Below the pieces are notes generated by a model that had not been told where the DNA came from, did no database searches, and saw only the letters and a list, made by a program, of their open reading frames with translations. This document shows positions 20,092-28,501 of a stretch of DNA of 39,404 nt, piece by piece. The DNA comes from Mycobacterium sp. (GTDB lineage: Bacteria; Actinomycetota; Actinomycetes; Mycobacteriales; Mycobacteriaceae): assembly GCA_031292665.1 (NCBI GenBank), contig JARLGR010000211.1, forward strand, positions 1 to 39,404, in the 5' to 3' direction. The position numbers and the translations under genes were made by a program. Within the stretch, counting starts at the first letter, position 1; each line of letters begins with the position of its first letter.

Positions 20092-20508
20092 ATGAGCACC
20101 ATCAGCCGCAGCGGGGCGCCGATCGCCGCCATCGCGGCGATCGTGGTTGGCTCTCCGCTCTTTCCCCCAACCGCGCACGCAGACCTGCACAACATCACCT
20201 ACCGCGCCAGGATCGACGGGGTCACGACCGGTAGCCAGGCCACCTTCGTGATCAACGGCGGCCAGGCGAACACTGCCGGCCTGAGCCCGTTGTCCGGCAA
20301 CGTGTTCGAGGCCGACACGGTGCTGGCCGATCCGCAGCAGGCCGGCCTGCAGATCGTCCTGCATTGGCCGTACTCGGCCAAAGTGCACTGCGAGATCGAC
20401 GCGGACGACAACGTATTCACCCAGGCGGATCAAGTCGTCAGGCCCGCACCCGGAAACGCCGGTCCCACGAACGGTGTGCTGGCATGCGGGGCGCCTTTAC
20501 CCAGTTAG
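20092..20508 (+). CDS. Small secreted protein with Sec signal peptide
   Basis: 138 residues. The N terminus MSTISRSGAPIAAIAAIVVG plus a short hydrophobic stretch ends at PTAHA, a good AxA signal-peptidase site before DLHNITYR. The mature domain (about 107 residues) is beta-rich with two cysteines (VHCEID, LACGAP), likely one disulfide. Similar small exported proteins of unknown function are common in mycobacteria. GGAGGG lies 9 nt upstream of the ATG. It ends 8 bp before the convergent coaE stop. Confidence 0.75.
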   Translation: MSTISRSGAPIAAIAAIVVGSPLFPPTAHADLHNITYRARIDGVTTGSQATFVINGGQANTAGLSPLSGNVFEADTVLADPQQAGLQIVLHWPYSAKVHCEIDADDNVFTQADQVVRPAPGNAGPTNGVLACGAPLPS

Positions 20509-20516
20509 AAGCCCGC

Positions 20517-21740
20517 CTAGGGCCGCCAGCCGGTGGAGTCGGCCCATTCCCACGCCCGCCGGTAGGCGTCGGCAAACCACGGCTCCTTGGCGGCGACATA
20601 GGAGTCGGTGTCGCCGCCCGCGCGCTGTTCGGCCGCCCGCTTGACGGACAGGTATTCGGCGCGCACGTCGGGGTGGGCCGTCAGCCAGTCGACGAACAGC
20701 AGCGCGAATTGTTGATTGGGCCAGCCGTCCACCCGGATATGGACGTTGGTCGGTCGGCCCGGGTCCGCCGAGGCGTGAATCCGCTTGTGCCACAACAATG
20801 GATCGTCGCTGTGGTTGTAGCAGTCGACGGCGCTGCGGGCTTCGGGCTCGGCGACGTCTTCGGTGATGCCCTCGATGCGCGGATAGCCGGCGGCGAGCAA
20901 CGGCTCGACGAGTTCGTCGGCGACGGCGGGAGATTCGACGGTGACCTGAACGTCGATCACGTCCTTGGCATCCAGGCCGGGGACGGCGGTCGAGCCGACG
21001 TGGTCGACCCGCAAGGCTCGGTGGCCGCACGCCGTCTGCAAGCGGGTGACAATCCGCCGCGCCTGGTCCGGCCAGGCCGGATCGGGTGGCACCAGTCGCG
21101 CGGCGGCGCGGGCGACCCGGCGCTCGCTCAGGTTGTGGGCGAACGGCAGGATCCGGTTCTCCCACATGTCGTGGGCCCGCTGCACCAACTCCTCCGGGCT
21201 GCCCGAGTTGTCCACCCAGATATCGGCGACGGCGCGGCGCTGCTCGTCCTCGGCCTGGGCGGCGATCCTGGCGCGGGCATCCTCCTCGGGCATGCCGCGC
21301 TGTTCGACCAACCGCCGCACGCGCACCTCGACGTCGGCGTGCACCACGATCACCAGCGGAAACAGTGGCGCCATCCCGGATTCCACCAGCAGCGGAATGT
21401 CTTCGACGACAACCGAAGCCGCAGGACCCGCAGCCACCGAGGCGATGATCTCGGCGCGGCGCTTGCCCACCAGCGGGTGCACGATCCCGTTCAGCTTCTG
21501 GCGCGCCTCGTCGTCCCGGAACGCCTTGGCGGCCAACGCCGGACGGTCCAGCGAACCGTCGGGGAGCAGGATGTCGCTACCGAACGCTTCGACCAGCGAC
21601 GCCAGCCCCTCGGTTCCCGGCTCGACCACCTCGCGTGCGATGACGTCGCCGTCGACGATGACCGCACCGCACTTCGCGAAAGTGGACGACAGCGCCGACT
21701 TGCCGGCGCCGATGCCACCGGTCAACCCGATACGCAGCAT
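20517..21740 (-). CDS. coaE: Dephospho-CoA kinase with C-terminal GrpB/UPF0157 domain
   Basis: CoaE carries out the last step of coenzyme A synthesis, phosphorylating the ribose 3'-OH of dephospho-CoA. At 407 residues it has the same two-domain layout as M. tuberculosis Rv1631. The kinase part (1-200) has the P-loop GLTGGIGAGKS at 5-15, DGDVIAREVV and the lid PEEDARARIAAQ. The GrpB-like part has DHVGSTAVPGLDAKDVIDVQ and CYNHSDDPLLWHKR; in the M. tuberculosis enzyme this domain is reported to help folding. It begins 12 bp after rpsA, so the two are one operon. Confidence 0.96.
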   Translation of the reverse strand: MLRIGLTGGIGAGKSALSSTFAKCGAVIVDGDVIAREVVEPGTEGLASLVEAFGSDILLPDGSLDRPALAAKAFRDDEARQKLNGIVHPLVGKRRAEIIASVAAGPAASVVVEDIPLLVESGMAPLFPLVIVVHADVEVRVRRLVEQRGMPEEDARARIAAQAEDEQRRAVADIWVDNSGSPEELVQRAHDMWENRILPFAHNLSERRVARAAARLVPPDPAWPDQARRIVTRLQTACGHRALRVDHVGSTAVPGLDAKDVIDVQVTVESPAVADELVEPLLAAGYPRIEGITEDVAEPEARSAVDCYNHSDDPLLWHKRIHASADPGRPTNVHIRVDGWPNQQFALLFVDWLTAHPDVRAEYLSVKRAAEQRAGGDTDSYVAAKEPWFADAYRRAWEWADSTGWRP

Positions 21741-21752
21741 GCGCGAATGAGG

Positions 21753-23204
21753 TTAGGCGTTGCCGGCGAGCTTCTCCCGCAGCGCAGCCAATTGGGCGTC
21801 GCTGGCCAGCGACCCACCGGCCGCCTTCTCCGAAGACCCGCCGCCGTTGCCCGGTGATGGGGCGCCGCTGCTTTCGTGCCCGGTCGCCTCGGCCGCGGCG
21901 AACTTCTCCATTTGCGCGGTGTGCATCTTGTGCCGGCGCTCGGCCTCGGCGTAGCGGGCCTCCCACTCGGAGCGCTGGGCATCGAACCCATCCAGCCACT
22001 CGTTGGTCTCGGAGTCGAAGCCTTCGGGGAAGATGTAGTTGCCCTGCTCGTCGTAGCTGTCGGCCATGCCGTACTTCGCCGGGTCGAAATCCTCGGTGTA
22101 ATCCTCGTTGGCCTGCTTGAGCGACAACGAAATTCGGCGGCGCTCCAGGTCGATGTCGATGACCTTGACCATCGCGTCGTCGCCGACGGCGACCACCTGG
22201 TCGGGCACCTCGACGTGCCGCTCGGCCAGCTCGGAAATGTGCACCAGGCCCTCGATGCCTTCCTCGACGCGGACGAAGGCACCGAACGGAACGAGCTTGG
22301 TGACCTTGCCGGGCACGATCTGGCCGATGGCGTGGGTGCGGGCGAAGTGCCGCCACGGGTCTTCCTGAGTCGCCTTGAGCGACAACGAGACCCGCTCGCG
22401 ATCCATGTCGACGTCGAGCACCTCGACGGTGACCTCGTCGCCCACTTGAACCACCTCGGACGGGTGGTCGATGTGCTTCCAGGAAAGCTCGGAGACGTGC
22501 ACCAGGCCGTCGACCCCGCCGAGGTCGACGAACGCGCCGAAGTTGACGATGGACGAGACGACACCCTTGCGGACGGCGCCCTTCTGCAGCTGGTTGAGGA
22601 ACTCGCTGCGCACCTCGGACTGGGTCTGCTCGAGCCAGGCCCGGCGGGACAGCACCACGTTGTTGCGGTTCTTGTCGAGCTCGATGATCTTGGCCTCGAT
22701 CTCTTTGCCGATGTACGGCTGCAGATCGCGGACGCGCCGCATTTCGACCAGCGACGCGGGGAGGAAGCCGCGCAACCCGATGTCGAGGATCAGGCCACCC
22801 TTGACCACCTCGATGACCGTGCCCTTGACGGCCTCGTCGTTCTCTTTGAGCGCCTCGATGGTGCCCCAGGCGCGCTCGTACTGCGCGCGCTTCTTCGACA
22901 GGATGAGCCGGCCCTCTTTGTCCTCCTTGGTGAGAACCAGGGCCTCGACCTCGTCGCCGACGGAAACGACCTCACTGGGGTCGACGTCGTGCTTGATGGA
23001 GAGCTCGCGGGCGGGGATGACCCCTTCGGTCTTGTAGCCGATGTCGAGGAGCACCTCGTCCCGGTCAACTTTGACGATGGTGCCCTCGACGATGTCGCCA
23101 TCGTTGAAGTACTTGATCGTTTTGTCTATTGCTGCGAGAAAATCCTCGCTGGAGCCGATGTCGTTGACGGCTACTTGGGGCGAGGTGACGGTGGGACTCG
23201 GCAT
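21753..23204 (-). CDS. rpsA: 30S ribosomal protein S1
   Basis: 483 residues with four S1 RNA-binding repeats, at about 36-105, 123-188, 209-277 and 294-363; for example VVSSIVNFGAFVDLGGVDGL and VTKLVPFGAFVRVEEGIEGL. The mycobacterial C-terminal tail (about 364-483) ends GSLASDAQLAALREKLAGNA. The protein recruits mRNA to the ribosome and assists trans-translation. RpsA was proposed as a pyrazinoic-acid target in M. tuberculosis, a claim since disputed. The tail between about 430 and 460 (GHESSGAPSPGNGGGSSEKA) is a low-complexity segment that varies among species. ATG 23204 fits the family start MPSPTVTS. Confidence 0.97.
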   Translation of the reverse strand: MPSPTVTSPQVAVNDIGSSEDFLAAIDKTIKYFNDGDIVEGTIVKVDRDEVLLDIGYKTEGVIPARELSIKHDVDPSEVVSVGDEVEALVLTKEDKEGRLILSKKRAQYERAWGTIEALKENDEAVKGTVIEVVKGGLILDIGLRGFLPASLVEMRRVRDLQPYIGKEIEAKIIELDKNRNNVVLSRRAWLEQTQSEVRSEFLNQLQKGAVRKGVVSSIVNFGAFVDLGGVDGLVHVSELSWKHIDHPSEVVQVGDEVTVEVLDVDMDRERVSLSLKATQEDPWRHFARTHAIGQIVPGKVTKLVPFGAFVRVEEGIEGLVHISELAERHVEVPDQVVAVGDDAMVKVIDIDLERRRISLSLKQANEDYTEDFDPAKYGMADSYDEQGNYIFPEGFDSETNEWLDGFDAQRSEWEARYAEAERRHKMHTAQMEKFAAAEATGHESSGAPSPGNGGGSSEKAAGGSLASDAQLAALREKLAGNA

Positions 23205-23406
23205 GTTGTTGGGTTGCTCCGGACAGGTTGGGTCGTAGGGACAATCTGGGATTTACCTGACGAGGCTACTCGACGGGGCGCACGCTGGACAAACCGGTCG
23301 GCGCGCACAGGCCGCCGGCGTAACGCCACGGCGAAATTCAGGCCAAATTTTAGCCACACGTTTAGCTGGGCCGAACACGCGTCCGCCGTCACCGTCAGAA
23401 CCGGGC

Positions 23407-23853
23407 CTAAAACTTGGCGACGAGCGCGACCCCGCACACCATGAGCACGCCGCCAAGGCATCTTCCCAGGTTGATTGGGTGGGGATGCACGCGCAGCCAG
23501 CCGAAATGGTCGATCAACAACGACATGATCAGCGCCGCCGTGACCGTGAAACCCATGAAGGTCCCCGCCCCTACTTTGTTCACCAGCGTCAGGCCCGCGT
23601 AGACCTGGACGGCTCCCACCAGACCGCCGATGACCGCCCACCACGGCATCGAGGCGACGTCCCTCGCGGTCGGCAGGGGTTTCGACATGACGAGGAACGC
23701 TGCGACGAAGAAAACGGTGATCACCGCAAAAGAGACCGCCGACGCCAGCCAGGGGTTGATCAGGTGCTTGTAGAGCTGGCCGTTCATGGCGGCCCCACAC
23801 GTCTGAAGCGCGCCGCCAAGGACAATGAACGGGATCATCCAAACCGGGTTCAC
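23407..23853 (-). CDS. DMT/YdcZ-family small membrane transporter
   Basis: 148 residues, almost entirely hydrophobic, about five TM helices (PFIVLGGALQTCGAAMNG, AVSFAVITVFFVAAFLVM, VIGGLVGAVQVYAGLTLV, FMGFTVTAALIMSLLIDHF, LGGVLMVCGVALVA). This is the YdcZ (DUF606) half-length DMT architecture, usually functioning as a dimer; the substrate is unknown. The GTG start at 23853 has AAAAGGAG 5 nt upstream. It lies between polA and rpsA on the same strand. Confidence 0.88.
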   Translation of the reverse strand: MNPVWMIPFIVLGGALQTCGAAMNGQLYKHLINPWLASAVSFAVITVFFVAAFLVMSKPLPTARDVASMPWWAVIGGLVGAVQVYAGLTLVNKVGAGTFMGFTVTAALIMSLLIDHFGWLRVHPHPINLGRCLGGVLMVCGVALVAKF

Positions 23854-23904
23854 AGCGCTCCTTTTCGGTATGGGCAGTGCCCCTACAGCCGCCGCGTCCT
23901 AATG

Positions 23905-23924
23905 CGCCGCGCTAGTGCGCGGCG
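23905..23924 (-). terminator. GC hairpin overlapping the polA stop codon
   Basis: CGCCGCGC (23905-23912), loop TAGT, GCGCGGCG (23917-23924): an 8-bp perfect stem whose loop region contains the polA stop. A longer 9-bp pairing, 888-896 with 918-926, is an alternative fold. No U tract. Confidence 0.4.
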
Positions 23925-26632
23925 GCGTCCCATGAGCGACCGTAACCGACCGAAACCTCCAGCGGGACGTCGAGCGGGTAGGCGCCGCCCATCTTCTCGC
24001 GCGCCACCGCTTCGACCCGTTCCCGCTCACCAGGCGCGATCTCGAACAACAACTCGTCGTGCACCTGCAGCAGCATCCTGGACGCCAGTCGCGCCTCCTT
24101 GATGGCCCTGTCGACCTCGATCATGGCCACCTTGATGATGTCGGCCGCGCTGCCCTGGATGGGCGCATTGAGCGCCGCCCGCTCCGCGGCCTCCCGCACC
24201 TGCCGATTGCTGCTGTCGAGCTCGGGAAGGTAGCGGCGACGGCCCAACACCGTCGAGGTGTAGCCGTCCTTGCGGGCTTGCTCCACGACGGCCATCAGAT
24301 AGTCGCGCACCCCGCCGAATCGGGCGAAGTACTGATCCATTTGGACCTTCGCCTCCTCGGTCGAGATTTTCAACTGCGCGGACAGCCCGTACGCGCTGAG
24401 TCCGTAGGCCAGCCCGTAGGACATCGCCTTGACCCGGCGGCGCAGCTCGGGGGTGACCTCGTCGATCGGCACCCCGAACGCGCGGGAGGCGACGAACGAG
24501 TGCAGGTCCTCCCCCGTGTTGAACGCCTCGATGAGGCCCTCGTCCTTGGACAGGTGCGCCATGATCCGCATCTCGATCTGGCTGTAGTCGGCGGTCATCA
24601 GCTCGGAGTAGCCGGCGCCCACCACGAATGCGTCGCGGATCTGCCGGCCCGCGTCGGTGCGGATCGGGATGTTCTGCAGGTTGGGTTCGGTTGACGACAA
24701 CCTGCCGGTGGCCGCGATCGTCTGGTTGAAAGTCGTGTGGATGCGGCCGTCGTCGGCCACCGAGTTCAGCAACCCGTCGACCGTGACCTTCAGCCGGGTG
24801 ACGTCGCGGTGGACGAGCAGGTGCTGCAGGAACGGATGCCCGGTCTTGTCGAACAGTGACTGCAGGGCGTCGGCGTCGGTGGTGTAGCCGGTCTTGGTCC
24901 GCTTGGTTTTCGGCATCGCGAGTTCGTCGAACAACACCGCCTGCAGCTGCTTGGGCGACCCCAGATTGATCTGCTTGCCGATCACGGCGTACGCGGCCTC
25001 GGCGGCGTCGCGGATCTCATCGCCGAATTGGCTCTGCAGCTCGGTCAGCAGCTGCAAATCGACGGCGATACCGGCGCTTTCCATGTCCGCCAGCACGCCC
25101 TGCACCGGCAGCTCCATGTCACCCAGCAAGGCGGTGGAGTCGATGCGGTCCAGCTCGGCGTCCAGGGCAGCAGCCAGGTCCACCACGGCCCGGGCCCGCA
25201 ACACCAGCGTCTGGACGGCCTGCTCGTCCACCCCGTCCAAGTCATCGAGCAGCGAAAGCTGTTGCTGTTCAGGCGATTCCGCGCGCAATTCGCGTCGCAG
25301 GTAGCGCAGCGAAAGATCGTCGAGGGTGAAGCTGCGCTGCCCCGGACGCACCACGTAGGCCGCCAACGCGGTGTCGGACGTGATGCCGTTCAGCGTCCAC
25401 CCGCGGCCAACCACGTCGTGGATAGCCAGCCTCGCCTCATGCAGCGCTTTGGGTTTCGCCGCATCGGCCAGCCACGCCGCCAGTGCGGCGTCGTCTTCGG
25501 GCATCAGCGTCGCCGTAACGATGTAGGCGCCCTCGCCGTCGGAGGCGGCGACCCCCAGCGCGGTCGCGTCCCCGCCGTAGGGCAGATGGGTACCGGCGAT
25601 GGCCAGCCCGCAGCGGCGCCCGTCGCCGGCGTGCTCGGCCAGCCACTGCCCGACCGTGCCGGGCTCCAGCGCGCCGCCGCGCACGTCGAAACCCTCGTCT
25701 ACTTCGGGCTCAACCGCGGCCAGGGTCTCGAACAGCCGGTCCCGCAAGACCCGGAATTCCAGGTCGTCGAAGAGCCGGTGAATCTGGTCGCGGTCCCATG
25801 GCTGCAGCCGCAGCGTGTCCGGCGTCTGCGCCAGCGGGACGTCTTTGACGAGGTCGGTGAGCTCGCGGTTGAGCACCACGCCGGCCAGGTTCGCGCGCAG
25901 CGCGTCGCCGACCTTGCCCCGCACCGAGTCGACGTTGTCGACCAGCCCCCGCAGCGTCCCGTATTCGGCGATCCATTTGGCGGCGGTCTTCTCGCCGACA
26001 CCGGGAATGCCGGGCAGGTTGTCGCTGGGATCGCCGCGCAGGGCGGCGAAGTCGGGGTATTGCGCGGGCGTCAGCCCGTACTTTTCGACAACCGCCTCGG
26101 GGGTGAACCGGGTCAGCTCGCTGACGCCCTTACGCGGGTACAGGACCGTCACGTCGTCACTGACCAACTGCAAAGAGTCGCGGTCACCGCTGACCACCAG
26201 CACCCGGTAGCCCTCGTTCTCCGCCTGGGTGGCCAGCGTCGCGATGATGTCGTCGGCTTCGAACCCGGGCTCGGCGAGCACCGTGATGCCCAGCGCGCTC
26301 AACACTTCCTTGGTGATGTCGATCTGGCCGTGGAACTCGTCGGGGGTCGCCGACCGATTGGCCTTGTACTCGGGGTAGCGCTCCGAGCGGAAGGTCTGGC
26401 GCGACACGTCGAACGCCGCGGCGACATGCGTCGGGCCCTCGTCGCGCAGCAGGTTGATCAGCATGGCGGTGAAGCCGTAGACCGCGTTGGTGGTCAGGCC
26501 GCCGCGGGTCTTGAAGTTCTCGGCGGGCAGCGCGTAGAACGCCCGGAACGCCAGCGAATTGCCATCGAGCAACATCAGCGTGGGCTTGGCTGCGGTCTCG
26601 CGGGCCTTACTGGTGGTGGTCGCGGCGGTCAC
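23912..26632 (-). CDS. polA: DNA polymerase I
   Basis: 906 residues: an N-terminal 5'-3' exonuclease (about 15-300; LMLLDGNSLAFRAFYALP, EADDIIATLA, GIPGVGEKTAAKWI), a central proofreading-fold domain lacking the catalytic acids, as in other mycobacterial PolA, and an A-family polymerase (about 510-906) with motif A DYSQIEMRIMAH, the O-helix RRRVKAMSYGLAYG and motif C QVHDELLFE. It functions in Okazaki fragment maturation and repair synthesis. The start is GTG at 26632: TAGAGT (26645-26640) plus 7 nt precedes it exactly, the leaderless pattern, favouring it over GTG codons at 26641 and 26650. Confidence 0.97.
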   Translation of the reverse strand: MTAATTTSKARETAAKPTLMLLDGNSLAFRAFYALPAENFKTRGGLTTNAVYGFTAMLINLLRDEGPTHVAAAFDVSRQTFRSERYPEYKANRSATPDEFHGQIDITKEVLSALGITVLAEPGFEADDIIATLATQAENEGYRVLVVSGDRDSLQLVSDDVTVLYPRKGVSELTRFTPEAVVEKYGLTPAQYPDFAALRGDPSDNLPGIPGVGEKTAAKWIAEYGTLRGLVDNVDSVRGKVGDALRANLAGVVLNRELTDLVKDVPLAQTPDTLRLQPWDRDQIHRLFDDLEFRVLRDRLFETLAAVEPEVDEGFDVRGGALEPGTVGQWLAEHAGDGRRCGLAIAGTHLPYGGDATALGVAASDGEGAYIVTATLMPEDDAALAAWLADAAKPKALHEARLAIHDVVGRGWTLNGITSDTALAAYVVRPGQRSFTLDDLSLRYLRRELRAESPEQQQLSLLDDLDGVDEQAVQTLVLRARAVVDLAAALDAELDRIDSTALLGDMELPVQGVLADMESAGIAVDLQLLTELQSQFGDEIRDAAEAAYAVIGKQINLGSPKQLQAVLFDELAMPKTKRTKTGYTTDADALQSLFDKTGHPFLQHLLVHRDVTRLKVTVDGLLNSVADDGRIHTTFNQTIAATGRLSSTEPNLQNIPIRTDAGRQIRDAFVVGAGYSELMTADYSQIEMRIMAHLSKDEGLIEAFNTGEDLHSFVASRAFGVPIDEVTPELRRRVKAMSYGLAYGLSAYGLSAQLKISTEEAKVQMDQYFARFGGVRDYLMAVVEQARKDGYTSTVLGRRRYLPELDSSNRQVREAAERAALNAPIQGSAADIIKVAMIEVDRAIKEARLASRMLLQVHDELLFEIAPGERERVEAVAREKMGGAYPLDVPLEVSVGYGRSWDAAAH

Positions 26633-26645
26633 GGCTCTCACTCTA
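26630..26645 (-). promoter_or_regulatory. Leaderless -10 box for polA
   Basis: Minus-strand TAGAGT, 7 nt, then GTG. The box overlaps the alternative upstream GTG codons, which a transcript starting at 26632 would not contain. Confidence 0.55.
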
Positions 26646-26975
26646 TGCACCGTTACTGACGTGGTCGGCCGTTGTTGGCCGTTGCCGATAGCCGCGCACG
26701 TGTCCGGCCGGGCGGGCGAGATTTGGTTCTCCGCATCCCTTGCTGGTGTCGGCTATTGATCGCCTGTCGGCTGTGGGGTGCCGCCTGGTTGGTAGCTCTC
26801 CTGACGCGATCCTCTGGGTCACACCTTCCCGTCGCCGTGCCTGGTGGCCTTTCGCGCGACCCCCGATGAGCCTTCGGGTCCCAGTTTAAGCGTTTCACGA
26901 GCGGCGCCTTCCGTAACTCGGTGGTGACGGACTTTGTAGGATCGGCAGGTTATCGACACCCTGCCGAGAGCTGAG
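26633..26975. other. Divergent gap between polA and a membrane protein gene
   Basis: 343 bases. Apart from the polA -10 box I see no conserved coding frame, and no clear promoter for the rightward gene. Confidence 0.4.
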
Positions 26976-27593
26976 ATGCTGCGACGCCAGTGCTGGCTAT
27001 TTGCGATCGGGTCGTCCTTGTTCGCGATCGGTACGGCTCCGGGAATTGCCATGGTCGGCGGTGCGGGCGCCACCAATCTGCTGTGCTTCATCGGCTCTGG
27101 GTTTTTCACCAGCGCGGCGTTGATCCAGCTGCTGCTCAGCAGACCGTCGATGAGTCGGTCGTGGGAAACGCCCTCGATACGAGCTGAATTCCTCTCGGCG
27201 GCAACCCAGTTCTTCGGCACCTTGCGCTTCAACGTCAGCACCGGTGCCGCGTTGTGGGCGCATCGAATACCTGCGCGCCGGCACTTCGTGTGGTGGCCCG
27301 ACGCGGCGGGTTCGGTCGCATTCCTGGTCAGCGGGGCACTGGGGGTTGCGGCAGTGACCCTCACGGTCGGGCTCGTTCAACTGAAATCACGCGATTGGCT
27401 GGCAGCGTGGACCGGCATGATCGGCTCGATCGCCTTTGGCGCCTCGGCGGTCGGCGCCTTCATCAGGGGGACAGGTGTCACTGAAGACGCTCTGCTGGCC
27501 AACATGGGTACCTTCGTCGGGGCGCTGTGCTTCCTGATGGCCGCTCTCCTCGTGCTGCCCAAACGCGTCTCAGCTCGACCCGCCCGAGCATGA
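26976..27593 (+). CDS. Multi-pass membrane protein, YrhK-like
   Basis: 205 residues, four to six hydrophobic segments: [78 protein letters not shown] and [15 protein letters not shown]. The recurring FxGS / FxxGS pattern recalls YrhK-type membrane domains; the function is unknown. It is divergent from polA. The M. tuberculosis order, as I recall it, has no gene here between polA and the DUF35 gene, so it may be an accessory gain. Confidence 0.65.
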   Translation: MLRRQCWLFAIGSSLFAIGTAPGIAMVGGAGATNLLCFIGSGFFTSAALIQLLLSRPSMSRSWETPSIRAEFLSAATQFFGTLRFNVSTGAALWAHRIPARRHFVWWPDAAGSVAFLVSGALGVAAVTLTVGLVQLKSRDWLAAWTGMIGSIAFGASAVGAFIRGTGVTEDALLANMGTFVGALCFLMAALLVLPKRVSARPARA

Positions 27594-27749
27594 ACTTCCT
27601 CGTTTCCGCGAAACACTTGTCAACGGCAGCCAAGCCCAGCGGCCTCGTCACAGCGCCGTGCCGAAGAGGTGTCTTGCCGGTGGTCCCGCAGCCACGTGCC
27701 AACGCACCCGGCTGACCCCCAGCCACGCGGATCAGAGGGCCGCGGCCGG

Positions 27750-27885
27750 GCCGGACGTCGAGTCCAAGATAGCGGCGGCCTTCGATCCATCCATCGTGTT
27801 GTTCGGCCACTATCGCACCGACGGGGCGGATAATGGCGGTGCGGTCGGGGAAGATGCCCACGACGTCGGTTCGGCGCCGAATTTC
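27750..27885 (-). pseudogene. Transposase C-terminal relic
   Basis: Minus-strand translation contains [20 protein letters not shown] and [15 protein letters not shown], the typical C-terminal block of a mycobacterial IS256-family transposase ([25 protein letters not shown]). No start, catalytic region or terminal repeat remains. This shows that the polA-DUF35 gap hosted an insertion sequence. Confidence 0.6.
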
Positions 27886-27976
27886 TCTATTGAGACCCCG
27901 GTGCGACGAGTTACCCGCATTTAATGAACCCCCGCTGCAGAACTGCAACACGTTTCAGTTTCGGGCGTCCGCTGGG

Positions 27977-27989
27977 TACGCTGGCCCGG
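27977..27989 (+). promoter_or_regulatory. Leaderless -10 box for the DUF35 gene
   Basis: TACGCT (27977-27982), 6 nt, then GTG 27989. It fixes the start and shows that the frame upstream to 27833 is not translated as part of this gene. Confidence 0.55.
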
Positions 27990-28501
27990 TGCCAGAGGTC
28001 ACCCGCCAAGAACCGGCCATCGACGGATGGTTCGCCACCGATGACGCCGGCGCCCCTCATCTGATCGGCAGCAAATGCCCCCAATGCGGTACCTACGTGT
28101 TTCCGCCGCGGGAGAACAACTGCCCAAACCCGGCCTGCGACAGCGACAGACTAGAGCCCGTCGCATTGTCCACTCGAGGAACGCTGTGGAGCTACACGGA
28201 AAACCGTTACCCCCCACCACAGCCCTACCCGGCCCCGGACCCCTTCGAGCCATTCGCCATCGCCGCGGTGGAGCTGGCTGACGAGGGGCTGATCGTGTTG
28301 GGCAAGGTGGTCGAGGGCACGCTGGCCGACGACCTGAAGGTCGGCATGCAGATGGAGCTGGCCACCATGCCGCTCTTCACCGACGACGACGGTGTGCAGC
28401 GCATCGTGCACGCATGGAGGATCGCACGCGCCGGCGACGATGCAGAGCGAAGCGATGAGGTGGGGGCACCTCCCGCTTGCGGGGGAGAGCTGCGCAAATG
28501 A
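27989..28501 (+). CDS. DUF35/OB-fold acyl-CoA-associated protein (Rv1628c-like)
   Basis: 170 residues. An N-terminal rubredoxin-like zinc ribbon (CPQC...CPNPAC at about 31-52) is followed by an OB fold (GTLWSYTENRYPPP...GLIVLGKVVEG...). DUF35 proteins pair with thiolase-fold partners and bind acyl-CoA; in steroid catabolism such pairs form aldolase or hydratase complexes. The last 20-odd codons (DDAERSDEVGAPP...) are supplied by a MIRU-like repeat rather than by conserved protein. The stop overlaps the thiolase start (ATGA), so expression should be coupled. Confidence 0.9.
   Translation: MPEVTRQEPAIDGWFATDDAGAPHLIGSKCPQCGTYVFPPRENNCPNPACDSDRLEPVALSTRGTLWSYTENRYPPPQPYPAPDPFEPFAIAAVELADEGLIVLGKVVEGTLADDLKVGMQMELATMPLFTDDDGVQRIVHAWRIARAGDDAERSDEVGAPPACGGELRK
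28431..28501 (+). repeat. MIRU-like interspersed repeat at a coupled gene junction
   Basis: From CCGGCGACGATGCAGAGCG through AGCGATGAGG this matches, from memory, the core of mycobacterial interspersed repetitive units. As in MIRUs it extends the upstream ORF and ends at an overlapping stop/start (ATGA). It continues into a hairpin-forming part: GGTG-GGGG-CACC (28459-28470), and CTCCC (28470-28474) pairing with GGGAG (28483-28487). Confidence 0.7.
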
